Of a stretch of 64,000 nucleotides of DNA, positions 37,385 through 48,448 are shown in pieces. The notes below the pieces were generated by a model. The model searched no databases. It was not told where the DNA came from and saw only the letters and a program-made list of their open reading frames with translations. The DNA is from Polytrichum commune (Eukaryota; Streptophyta; Polytrichopsida; Polytrichales; Polytrichaceae). The stretch's first letter is position 1. Each line of letters starts with the position of its first letter. The stretch covers positions 45,594,758 to 45,658,757 of the forward strand of contig OX485805.1 of NCBI GenBank assembly GCA_950295325.1, read 5' to 3'. The translations under genes and the position numbers were made by a program.

Positions 37385-37406
37385 CCCCCCCCCCCAAAAA
37401 AAAAAA
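37385..37406 (+). repeat. C11 followed by A11
   Basis: A C homopolymer passes directly into an A homopolymer, in the same order as at 24733-24759. Confidence 0.85.
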
Positions 37407-38365
37407 CCACTTGGGTTCTTTGCCTCGGGGGGTCCTTATTTCCAATAATGCACCATTTCTTAGCCCTCACCCATAATAAGGACACATGTTTAAAATAGAC
37501 TGGACTATGTCTTCATTTTATTAAATGTCTCACAATCGATAATGAGTATATGCTAAATTCACTAGATATAACAACCCCATGCTCTACAATAACAATCAAT
37601 GTTCTCACTCTCCTCTCCCCCAATTCGCTCTTCCTCCTGGTAGGTGTTGTGAGCATTGACACCCCCTCCCCCCTCCATCTTCATGAGGTCAACATTTCAA
37701 CTAAGGTCCACTCACATCAACAAATCCCAACTTTCGAGCCTCAAAAACCCATAAAACATGATGTCTATCCATTAAAAATACGTCAAATCATAATTATTTT
37801 ATGCAAAAAAATTAAAAACTCGCAAGAAAGGCTTTCCTTCGACCCCAGTCCCAGGCCTCACGTCCCAAAAGTGTTGCCATGTAGGCATCCATGTCATACT
37901 TAAAGACATTTGGACTTGGGACCTCATGTGAACCGGCACGGGGTCCCTTTTACCTTGGTAAAAAAAATTCATGAGTGCCCGGATTTAGGCACTCGCCAGC
38001 CACAAAAGACACTGGCCTTCAATTCCACCAAACCGTTTCTGACTCGGGCCGTCATTCTTTTATAGCCAGCCCTAAGTTACTGAAGTCTTCGGTCAAAAAA
38101 TAAAAGAAACCGAAATAAATAAGGAATCGGCCCATTTCCCATATCGTGCATGTAAGATAAGAGATCGTTGTGTAACTTACATACATACACATCCGAGCCA
38201 ATGATGTCCCAAATCCCCACAAGCCAACTTTGCATGGTACGAACATGCCTAAGGTCGATGCGAACCCATTCTATCTATTTATGACCCGCCACGTAGGATT
38301 GGGTCTCACCGACCAAAGGGAGGGTGACACGTGGCACAATGAGAGTGGGCACTCGTGTGAATTAC

Positions 38366-39305
38366 GGTCCTACTTTGTTAATATGACCGCCACCTCAATA
38401 CGATGACACAAATTTTGTAGCCAAGCTTTCTAGTTTAATCTACCTCTATAATATGACTATGGCATTGTTAATACGACACTCCTCGACTTCCAGAATGTCA
38501 TGTTATAAAGGTAATGAATGCATATACGGTAAGTCTTACACATACATAAGTGTCAAATGATGTCAAAACATGAGAACTAAGGGAACAAGGTTTTTTTTAT
38601 CTCAAACCCTAATCAAGAGACTCATTAGCTTTTGCCTCTTTCGCATAAGTTTTTCACACACACCCTAAAACCAAGGTGCACAATATCTTTTCAAGCATTG
38701 TGAACTCGATATATATCGAGTTGCTTTTATTTGCATATTTGTTGGAAAACTCTTGAATTTTCACTTCTTTTGGTGGTAGTTTTGTTAATTCCAGGTTGTA
38801 TTGGCAGAGTTGCGAGTATTTGAAGGCATATTGTGTATCTGCAGTTGACTTCTAGATAATGATCTACTTTTGCAAATTATGAGGTCAATTCCGGTCCAAT
38901 CTTCCTCATCCACACATTGTTACATCTACACCACGCTCATTTATTAACCACGTTGTCTATGGACAATACAGTAGAGTTTACTCTTGCATATGTAATGAAA
39001 CTGCAAGTCGTAGCAGAGAAGCTCGATAAGATATGTGTTCTTGATTTGAAGTGGCAACATTAGCAGACTATTGAATCCTTCTTCATGTCCACGTAGATTT
39101 CATGAAAGAAAACTATGTATTTGTACATACATTTGAAAGTACATCCAGTTTGTATGTATGACAAAATCTCTAATGTGTGTTTCCATGGGATACCTCGTTA
39201 TCACAAAGAAGTCCCAATTTGTCATGTTTATTGAGAAAGTGACACCTTCATAATACGACGGTGCTTTCTTGTTTCCCAAACAAGTCATATTAAAGAGGTA
39301 GGACC
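38366..39305. mobile_element. Non-autonomous DNA transposon with 22-bp TIRs (about 0.94 kb)
   Basis: The left end GGTCCTACTTTGTTAATATG continues AC (38366-38387). The reverse complement of 39284-39305 is GGTCCTACCTCTTTAATATG then AC, 19/22 identical. Inside, both ends carry a related subterminal block (AATACGATGACAC and GACACC..CATAATACGACG). No transposase frame is visible. The AT-rich CCT.TTTAATA core recalls pogo-like ends, but I cannot fix the superfamily or the target duplication. Confidence 0.6.
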
Positions 39306-41323
39306 ATATGCGCAAATATAGGGTCGTAAGTTATAAGACGAGAACAAATCACGAGGCCATGAGGAGAGGACGACCATTTAGACCTCGTGTGGGCACACAA
39401 GCATTAATACGGTATGATCTTAGCACTTGAATCTCCATCTTTCTTTTTGAATGCATTTCTTTGACGGGCCCCTATAAAGGCTTGGGCTCCATTCGTGTGC
39501 CATTTACTTATTGGCAAGCCGTAATGTAGTAAAGGACCGAATCGGGCCTATCATGTTGAGAGTCATTGCTAATAATTCCTATGTCACTCATATCATTAGT
39601 GGGTAGGTTGTCATTGGGAAAAGAAAAGGGCGGGGGGCGGGGTATATATCCATACATACGGTGAAATATACATCCATACCAAAAAAAAAAAAAAAGTTAT
39701 ATCATATTCTTTTGTGTGCATAGTAACTACTTATGTTATTTGAGTAGAAAATTACAAATCTCCATAAAATGTTATAGTGATGCATAACTCCAAATGGCAA
39801 CCCACACTAATTAGACGAAACCATGTAGGTGTGTCATTTTCTAACGTGATGGAAAAAAGTTGTGAACACATGTCGTCGTCACATTCGGTGTGATGGAAAA
39901 AGTAAGGCAAAAGGGCACAAATTTGGGTTCCTTGAAAAGGGCATTGATTAGACTCAAGTTTTCATCTCCCAATTATCGGAAATAGGTCAACCTATGTTGT
40001 GAATGTGGGTTGGGAGAGAATGTTGCCTTTGGACATTTATGGTAGTATCAAAACTTGCGCAGTAGATTGTGATGTTTTTATTATTATTAAACTTTGTGAT
40101 ATCTATTTCCATACCTTAGAAAAATTACTCTATTGTCACATTTGTACTACACTTATGCAAAATTGCTTACAAACAATGGAAATGGACATGTCTACCCTTA
40201 GCGTCACTTACTATTAGGACTTACACAATGCTACAACTTTTGCTAAGAATATATCATTCTATCAAGTAAAGGCATTTTTATTTATGTTGTATATTGTCTA
40301 TACAACCTTTTTAGTATTTGTTGCTAACAAATGGCAAATTTATATGGGCATTGCTTTATTATTTATTTCTTTTTATTTATTAGCAAGTTCCAATCCTTTT
40401 GTTTGAATTTCATTTGTTTGCACCAAATCACTTGCAAAATTAAATCATGTTTTACAAGATCCTATATTAGCTATACACCCTCCTTGCATTTATGCAAGAT
40501 ATGTTGACAATGCTATTGGCTTTTGTTATGTTTATTTAAAATAATGAATGGTATCTTTGCACCCTATTTGCCAATGCAAAAGGAAAGCAAGACCAAAGAT
40601 AATAGAATGCTTGACGCTTTGCTAATTGAAGCCCACATAACAAGCATGTTGATTACTTGGGAGATTGTTTATCAACATATTTTACTCAATTTATCTATAC
40701 TAATTATGATTTTTATTCAATTTTTGTCATACATCGTACTTTCTCCCTTAATGATAGGCCTTTTTAAAGACTTCTTGTGTCATTTTCGTTTAGGTCTAAT
40801 CCATATTCATTTATTTTTTTCTTTATTCCTAAATGTTTTCCTCGTAACGATTTTGAAGATGGTACACTCGAATTGTATTGTTCAAGTGCGTATTGTTTGC
40901 AAAAAATATTACTTTCTTAATTGCTAGGTCATTGGGTTCTTCAACTAAGTGGTGTTTTTTGTACTTTTCCAGTGGTATACCTTCTATACCAATTCGAGGA
41001 CCAAGTAAATGAATGAAGAAAGGGAGTGTTGTTGTAAAACAAAAGACTGTAAACATAAGATGATCTTGAAGTGATCGTACTCTCAAAATGTGAGTTTTTT
41101 TGAGACGTGAGCACACCTTAAGTACAAATAATAAACATTCATTGAATATTAGGATCAAGCATTCGAAGGTGACAATCAATTCCATTCACAAACTTTGGGA
41201 AGTTTTTTTTCTTCTAATAAACACCTACCGGTATTCAAAATTGACATTTGCCTATATAAAATGCACAATCTAACCATTGCCCCCAAATTGGGACATCTAG
41301 GCCAATAAATATCATGCTTGCGT
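39306..41323. other. AT-rich intergenic DNA
   Basis: Holds a GC run near 39628-39642, a poly-A tract near 39680, and one MITE-family end (GCGTCACTTACTATTAGGA, 40200-40218). The AT-rich open frames around 40000-40930 are low-complexity Leu/Ile/Phe-rich and look like chance. Confidence 0.45.
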
Positions 41324-41455
41324 TCCTTTTTTCTTTTCTTCTTTCTTTTTTGGGAACAGAGGAGGCTTGTGGCAACCTTGGTAGTCTTTTCCGTCAAATA
41401 GATAGAAGATATATGGCTGGGAATCACACCGCCAACCACTCTATTCAGTTTTGGG
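41324..41455 (-). mobile_element. SINE-like element, second copy of the 16276-16399 family
   Basis: On the minus strand: ACTGAATAGAGTGGTTGGC, then TGTGATTCCCAGCC, TCTATCTATTTGACGGAAAA, and CCTCTGTTCCC before an A-rich (AAG-rich) tail. It matches the first copy block by block. No clear target duplication is visible here. Confidence 0.55.
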
Positions 41456-42317
41456 TGCCTCCCCACTCCAATACTTTTGGGTCATCTCAAACCAAAAAAG
41501 AAACGTCAATGCGTAAATTTACATTGACATGCAATGTCCATTTACCCCCCCTCTTTTATATCCACCAAACACACATGCACGGATGTGGTTTAGTGCTTGT
41601 TTTCACAGGTGGACCATGGGTTAGTGTAAGTTGTGTAAGCGAGTTTGTGTAGCACGCTTTGTTATTCATAGTGAAGGGGGACCGGGCCTTATTTCTTCTC
41701 TACTTTTCTTTTGTTGAGGATGATGTGGGTGAGGTGTCTTATGATAGCACGGAAGAACTTTTCCATCAATGTTTTTATAAATTTTTATGTCGAGAATCTG
41801 GAGATCTTGGAGGATTTTATTTCCAATAAATGTACAGTCCCTCACATACATGTCACTATGACAATTGTTGGTAAGACTCCCTAACCTTGTTGGACCTAGT
41901 AATGGTTGATATGTGATGTATTTGTCTAATTTTTGAATGGTGAATTCTATGAGAAATATGCCATTGCAATACGTGAATTTGATGTATTTGCATTTTGAGA
42001 TTTGGGTGTGGGGGAAATCTTGGACCGGGCTTATGTACTTTTAACCAAGAAGTTAAAGGATGAAGGGCTTGGAAACTCTAATGGCCACCTCGGTTGACAT
42101 GGTCTTTTCATGGGTAAAAGTGCCACTCAAGCTTTAGGAGGGAGTTGGCCTACACCAATTTGAATTCAACTGTGGGCTAAGTTCTGTACTACACAAAAGG
42201 ACACATCCCAATTTTGCTTTGCTCTTAGCCCCCCTCCGCAATAAGGGGAAAATGGTCAAAATTTCAATCTCCTTGCTATATACATCAAAAATTCCGAGGA
42301 TGTGTTTTTATTTCTTA

Positions 42318-43024
42318 GGGCCGGTTCATACTATGGCCAAACTTCGAGAGGAGAAGCGTTTGGACCAATGAAAATGCATAAATGTCCAAAGTCCGTCCTC
42401 TCGGCCTTCACACTAGAGGCCGAAGTCCAAAGGATGTCGCCTCCAAAAGAGCCTAGGTGGCAACACTTTTAGGAAGTTATGGCGCCAAGAGTTCGGCCTC
42501 TCGAGCAAAATGCTCGACCCAAACTTCCGTCGAGAGCCTGAATTTTTTTTTTCATTAAAATATTTAAAATATGACAGAAGGCTTCAAGTGGATTATTTTA
42601 ATATACTTTTTCAGCCCAAAGGCTTCTCCTCTTGACATAGTTTGGTCCAAAAAATTGACGCTTCTCCTCTCGACTTGGGCATACCGTAACACCATAGCAG
42701 GTTCATCACCTGGCGAACGAATATTTATTTATTTTGAAAAAATAAGGTTCGTTTGCTAAAAATAGATTTTTTTGATATTCGTTCTTCTATTTTGAGGAAA
42801 AAAAATTCGTCCTGGAACAGAGTAGATGTACCGGGATGACAACTTAAATTGATTTTTTCAACAGAGTCTGCTTCACCCAACTTTCTGGATTTTCGTTCTT
42901 TTCATAATAGAATTTTCCATAATTTCATTCTTCATGGCATGGAATTTATGATTTTTTTCATTTTTTTTTTGGGAATTATTTAAGAACGAACCTGCTATGG
43001 TGTTACGGTAGTGTGAACCGGCCC
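42318..43024. mobile_element. Composite Harbinger/Tourist-like MITE (TTA target duplication)
   Basis: The outer ends GGGCCGGTTCATACTA and, reverse-complemented, GGGCCGGTTCACACTA are flanked by TTA on both sides (42315-42317, 43025-43027). TTA/TAA duplications with GGG-starting TIRs mark the PIF/Harbinger superfamily. The interior holds two further inverted-repeat pairs. One is around 42346-42366 and 42650-42680 (CGAGAGGAGAAGCGT and its inverse). The other is a perfect 23-bp pair at 42682-42704 and 42988-43010, beginning TACCGTAACACCATAGCAGG. This suggests two related MITEs joined into one. Confidence 0.7.
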
Positions 43025-43027
43025 TTA

Positions 43028-44000
43028 ACATACAACACGTAAGAGTGTGTTGTTTGATTGTGAGAAACATGCACACTTGATAATCGCTTTGCTTTTATAT
43101 GTTATTGGCTTGAGGGAATCGTTGCATACAACCACACCTCTCGTCCACTCGCATCAAAAGCTTGCCTCCCCCCTCCTCTCATAGGTTTGTGGTTACTTCA
43201 AATGTGCCTAACTAGATTCTTTCGGGGTCTTTGGAGTTGATTTCGAGATCCTATTTCTTAATAAAACCATGACATGTGACTTGCATGTTATTTAAGGACT
43301 TTTTAATCACAAGAACGAGGGGTATATGTTCACAAGAAAGACACGTGTTTAAAGAAACTATACTACATGTTCATATTTTGTTGACCAATATAAACTCAAT
43401 AGCCAAACATGATTGGCATAAAGGGGGGAGGGGTGGAGGGAGAAAGCGAGGAGACCTATGTGACATTTCTTATGAACTCATTATAAGGAGTCTTTTTTAA
43501 TATGAGATTAAGTCCAAAACTTCATGGGATTGACCTTGGCTCCTTCAGTACATTTTCGGATGCACGTAAATCTTAATCTTGGGAGATGTGAATCGTACAG
43601 GGTATTAAACAACGAGTAGTAACCAAATAAGGCCCACTTACCTTATACATTATGAACTAAGGTGGATGGGACTTAAGTGGCTCATTTTCTTAACTGGACC
43701 CTGGAATTTGATGAATATGTGGTCCGGTGAGTATCAAAGAGCAAACATCATGAAGGTGTGTCTTTAAAAGAGATTGGATTATGCCTTCAAATATTAATAA
43801 CTGCTTCGACACTCAATAATGAACACAAATGGGAGGACCTATGTATCCAATTAAGAAAACCAACAAACATGCACGTCCGATAACCATTACCAAGTGGATG
43901 TATGGTAAAGGGAACTGTATGTAGACATGTCGACCGACACCGTATGTATACGGACACGGACACACTATACGGAATGGATTAAAATACAATACGAATACAG
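43028..44000. other. Intergenic DNA with dispersed-repeat fragment
   Basis: An inverted fragment of the dispersed repeat (GAGATTGGATTATGCC..CAAA) is near 43765. No gene signal is visible. Confidence 0.45.
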
Positions 44001-44002
44001 TC

Positions 44003-44014
44003 GGGGGGGGGGGG
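44003..44014 (+). repeat. Poly-G run (12 G)
   Basis: A G homopolymer at the left edge of the GC-richer stretch 44015-45480. Confidence 0.85.
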
Positions 44015-44554
44015 AGAAGGTATGTAGCTGCTCTGCCTCCCGGCCTCTGTTTTTCTCTGTTTCTCCATCCCCTGTTTCTGCGATCTCGCGGCAGTGACCG
44101 CAATCACGAGAATGCGCATCATTTCCTGGCTCCGATTCTTACACTCCTCGCATCTCTGTGCGCTCCTCACAATCTTTGCCACACCTTCCTTCCTCTCTGT
44201 CTGAAAACCTCGCCTACATTGCGTCCAGCAGAGCCCTGGGCGTTTCACCACGTTTGTAAGAGTTTGTAATGAGGCGTCATCATCAGGGTTGGCGCTGCAG
44301 TGATTTGTATTGAGGGATCAGTTCAATGGCCTCGTAGTTTTGATCCTCGCTTCGGTCCTGGCCTCTCTCGGTTGGACACGCTTCGTACGGAGCGAAGTCA
44401 CGGCGGAGTGATTTCTTAGTGGAGTGGGAGTGGCGGGCTTGTTCTCTGGTTGTTGCCTGGAGTTTCTCTTTTCCCGTCTTTTTTTGCTTCTCAGGTACGT
44501 GGAGAGGCAGTGTGCGATCTGTGTTGCGTTGCTGTGGTTTCAGCCTCTGGAAGC

Positions 44555-45180
44555 CTCAATTTTCTCTCCGGAGGTGATTTGTTGGAGTTTTGTGGAGTTT
44601 GGGATGTTTTCTTCGGTGTTGTGTTGCGAGTGGCAATTGCTGGTGGTAAGAAATATGTAGTGAGAATGCGTTGTGAATAATGCTTATCCTCCTTTTACTG
44701 GTTACCTCGTTTCTTGTTAGGCAGAGGCGTTACGCCTGTACCTGCCGCAAGATCTACGACTTAGGAGGATTTGATTTTCAGTGAAGGTCCGTGTCAGTCG
44801 CTCGCGTCATCTGCATGCGATTGTATTACTCTTGCCTCCTTGCCTCAATTTGCTGTCTGGAGGTGGTTTGGTGGAGCTTGGTGTGAGATTGGATGTTTTC
44901 TTTGGTGTTATCCGAAGCGGTTTGTGCTACGAGCTGCAATTCTGGTGATAAGAGATGTAGTGAGAATGCGGTGTGATTGATGCTTTTCTCATCCTTCCTT
45001 TTACTGTTCACCTCGATTCTTGTTAGGCTAAGACGTTTGGGTAGCCTGTACCTACCGCAAGATCTACGACTTAGGATTTGATTTTCGTTGAAGGTCTGTG
45101 TCATTAAGGAGCATGATCTGAATGCGATTGTTTTGCTTTTATCTCCTTGACTCGGTGTGTGTGTGTGTATAAGATTCTGG
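44555..45180. repeat. Tandem duplication (2 x about 300 bp) in a GC-richer stretch upstream of the cyclophilin
   Basis: Unit 1 starts near 44555 and unit 2 near 44846 (TCAATTT.CT.TC.GGAGGTG). Both include GGATGTTTTCTT.GGTGTT, ATGTAGTGAGAATGCG, CTTTTACTG.T.ACCTCG, CCTGTACCT.CCGCAAGATC followed by TACGACTTAGGA, and GAAGGTC.GTGTCA. The surrounding 44.0-45.5 kb is more GC-rich than its neighbours and could be a promoter, 5' UTR or non-coding exon region of the gene to the right. Confidence 0.8.
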
Positions 45181-45713
45181 TGTTGTCGAGAGTGACCAGT
45201 GAAGTGCGACGTGCAACAATATTGTCTTCATTTGTTTGTAGTAGTGCCGAGTCTCACTTGCAGGTTTCAGTGAAAAAGTGATGATGTATATCACTTTATG
45301 GAGTGTGAGTTTGAGTTTGAGTAGAGCATGTTTTGAAACATTGAATCTGGATGACGATTGGTTTGAGATGTAGTGTGACCTGCGCGCTGTCATCGTCTTT
45401 TGCATGGTGGTGATTGCGCTGGATCTTTCCTCTGGGAAACGGAATCTCGACATTGTCCTGAACTTTTATCCCTGGCGCCCTAGTCCACCTTCGTATCCAA
45501 AATTGGTAATAACCTCACAGATGTAACTATTTCTACATGTGAAGCACAACGCAGTCCCTTCTTAAGTGTAACTGTAGTGTGACACATGTTTTAGCCACAT
45601 TCATATGGTATTCTCTCGTCTGCTTCAGTTAGCAAGTCAATTATGTACCGCAATCGGGTTTTAAATGGACGGTTTTAGCTCTGCACCCACTTCTTGTAGT
45701 CTACGAAACACGC

Positions 45714-45985
45714 AATTAGCGCAAGATGATTAGCAAATCCAAATCGTGCCCGTAGCTATCGTCGTCATAACTGTCCGAGTTCATACGAATATCTTATTCA
45801 TTATCAAAATGAAGATTCTCTTTTCATCAAACGATCATATAGCTCTTTGTGCACTTTTGAACCTAGAATGGATGAAAAATAGATTCACAATAGTCCGTAA
45901 TTCTTTTAAACACATGCCTTGTTGGTGTCCGTTCTTAAATGCGCACCTAACCACAAATCACTCAAACATAGGTGTCCACATTTGA
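45714..45985 (-). repeat. Dispersed repeat family copy
   Basis: The best-preserved sister of 3725-3990: GATGATTAGCAAATCCAAAT, GTAGCTATCGTCGTCAT, TTATTCATTATCAAAATGAA, GGTGTCCGTTCTTAAATGCG, CACCTAACCACAAATCACTC and AAACATAGGTGTC. Confidence 0.6.
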
Positions 45986-47080
45986 GGAATGTTGAATTAA
46001 CACCGGTCTACTTCAATGTAGTTTGTGTGCTGCAGTTGGCAAGTCACTAATGTAGTCCTGCTTCCCCCTTTCATGTCTCTCATTAGCTGCATTCTCTTCA
46101 GCTGCATCTCAATCCTCTCGTGGTCACACAAAGCGTCTCTTCTCGAAACTGCACCATAAGCACTTTCGATTCTCTCTTATGTGTCTATTATTTCTCTAAG
46201 TTGGCTTTGCTTTTGAAGAGCTTCTGCTTCAGCAACTGAGTGTCCTCAGCTGCCTGAGAGATACATTTTCATGAAGCATGTTCCATGATAAGGTGCGTGC
46301 TTAGGTAGTTGCCCTGACATTTCTCGTTTGATCTTGAATGTCTTCGGTCATTCGTGACGTAAATCCAGTACATCCTTAGAGAGGAGTACGGGTGATCACC
46401 ATGTGAAACTCCTACACAAACACTAAATGGTACATCAACTGTCGACTTTGAATTCTGTACGTGTCACTATACGTTTGCCATGAACTAAGGTGCTCCCAAC
46501 TTTCGACCAAACATCCGCACATGTCTTATTATGCCAGTTACTCCTCCTGCTTTTATCCTCACACTTGTCTACATTGGATCTTGTTATCTTTCATAGAATT
46601 GGCTTTTGGCACGCTTTGCTGCACTCGGGGAATTCGTGTTTAATACATTCAGGAAATTTCACGTCATTCTGATTAGCCTTAAGAACTGCTTCAAAATGAC
46701 GTTCTTGTTTCTACAAGTGACTGTAAGCAATGCTTGCAGGAAACATTCGCAAGTAGGCTTTATGTGTTCGGGAACGGATTGGTAGTGTAGAGGGATACTG
46801 AAGTGGGTAATGAGTATGTGATGTGGGTGGAATGAGAGACGATTTGCTTATTTGATTTGCAAATTGAATGCAACTGTTGTGCACATTGCACACATGGGTA
46901 ACTGTATTCAAGACATCATAAATATGAGAAACTTGTAGGAACAATGTTTTCTACTACATATGCAGTCTGCAAGTGCTTCACAAAGAGGAAAGGAAAACGT
47001 ATTCTGATGCTGTTCTCTTGTCGCATGACAATTACAGGCTTGAAGAGCCACTATTTTTTAAACATCCCGAAGAAAAAGAT

Positions 47081-48448
47081 ATGGGATGTGGGCAGAGCAC
47101 GAATCCTAAATGCTATTTGGAATTAGCAATAAATGGCAATGTCATAGGACGTCTTATTATTGAGGTTCGAGCTGACAAAGTTCCTAAAACTGCTGAGAAT
47201 TTCCGAGCACTCTGCACTGGGGAGAATGGCAACTCGTATGCAGGAACTTCCATACACCGAATCGTTCCAGGTTTCATAGCCCAGGTAAAAGTCAAGCTTC
47301 TTTTTTGTCAGCAGTCTACATGGTTCTCACTCTAAATTTCTGAAATTGATTTTCAAGGACACCTAGTACCTTCAATGTTCGTTTAGTGTCCTTTGCCAAC
47401 CTTAAATCTCAATTATTGACTGTAATGTCCATTGGTTCAGCACATCCATAGAAGTTGGCGAGGTTGCAACCGCACATAGAATTGTTTAATTTTTGTAAAT
47501 TGATTCACTTTTTGTGATTGTGGAACACCAGGGTGGTGAATGTGGGAAATCAATATATGGGAAGAAATTTGAAGACGAGAATTTCAAGCTCTTGCATAAA
47601 GGGAAGGGTGTGCTGTCTATGGCGAACACTGGACCTCACACGAATGGTAAAGCGCCATTCCTCAGAAACTTATGACGAAGTCAACTGCCTAATTTTCATA
47701 GTTTGCAATCAGTTAAAATCACTGTAAGTGGTTCTTCAGAAAGACAACAAACAGCTACTAATTTACAAATCAGTGAAAACCTCCTCATTTGTACTGAAGT
47801 CTTGTACAAGCAGATAGTTTGATACTTGTGAGTAAAAGACTTGTGGGCTGATTCTTTGGCTATATGAAATATGTTCTTTTATTAGTTCCAGAATCCGTTG
47901 ATTTCAGTGATCATACCTTGTATATATAAACCAATCTTTGTGAGTTTTTGGCAGTGACACAATTGAGACTTTGGATTTGAGGAATGTTTTTTCACTCTGG
48001 CACAGTCATAGTAAATTGATCTTTCATGTGTGATATCTTTGCAGGCACACAATTCTTCATCTCCTTGGGTGATTGTGCAGAGTTGGATGGAAAGCATGTA
48101 GTGTTTGGAAAAGTTGTTGAAGGTACGCTCTTTCCTTCGTGAAAGAATATCAAGAGACTCTAATGAACGATATGGATAAATTCAGTGGTTATCTATGTCC
48201 ATTGTGTAGCTTAACGATGCAATTCTGCTGTTAATATAGTCTTGAAATATGGACTTTAGATAACTTATTTTCCATCTAACCTTTGGAAGTGTAGGAAGCA
48301 AGTGGTTTAAACTGTCCAATATTCTCAAGAACTTGTATGTTTTGTCTTGTTTTAAGGTAAAGAGATTTTGGAGGCTTTGAATGACTTGGGCAGCACCGAG
48401 GGAACAACCAAAAGGCCTGTCACTATAGCAAGCTGTGGGGAAGTGTGA
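47081..48448 (+). CDS. Single-domain cyclophilin (peptidyl-prolyl cis-trans isomerase), 4 exons, atypical N-terminus
   Basis: Catalyses proline cis-trans isomerisation. Exons from the first ATG I favour: 47081-47284, 47532-47646, 48045-48122, 48357-48448. All phases close, giving 162 residues. Core motifs: [10 protein letters not shown], then HRIVPGF with the catalytic Arg, [36 protein letters not shown] and VTIASCGEV. Compared with cyclophilin A, the loop between QGG and GKSIYG is about seven residues shorter, exactly at the exon 1/2 junction. The Trp that contacts cyclosporin is Glu here (CAELDGKH). The N-terminus MGCGQST fits an N-myristoylation signal with an adjacent palmitoylatable Cys. 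However, the frame stays open upstream to about 46928 without another in-frame ATG, and reads plausible protein (LEEPLFFKHPEEKD). An upstream coding exon is therefore possible, and the start is uncertain. Confidence 0.88.

Noticed and set aside
39999-40927. AT-rich open frames resembling organelle-derived DNA
   Set aside because: The Leu/Ile/Phe-rich translations show no recognisable organelle protein, rRNA or tRNA, and the composition alone explains them.
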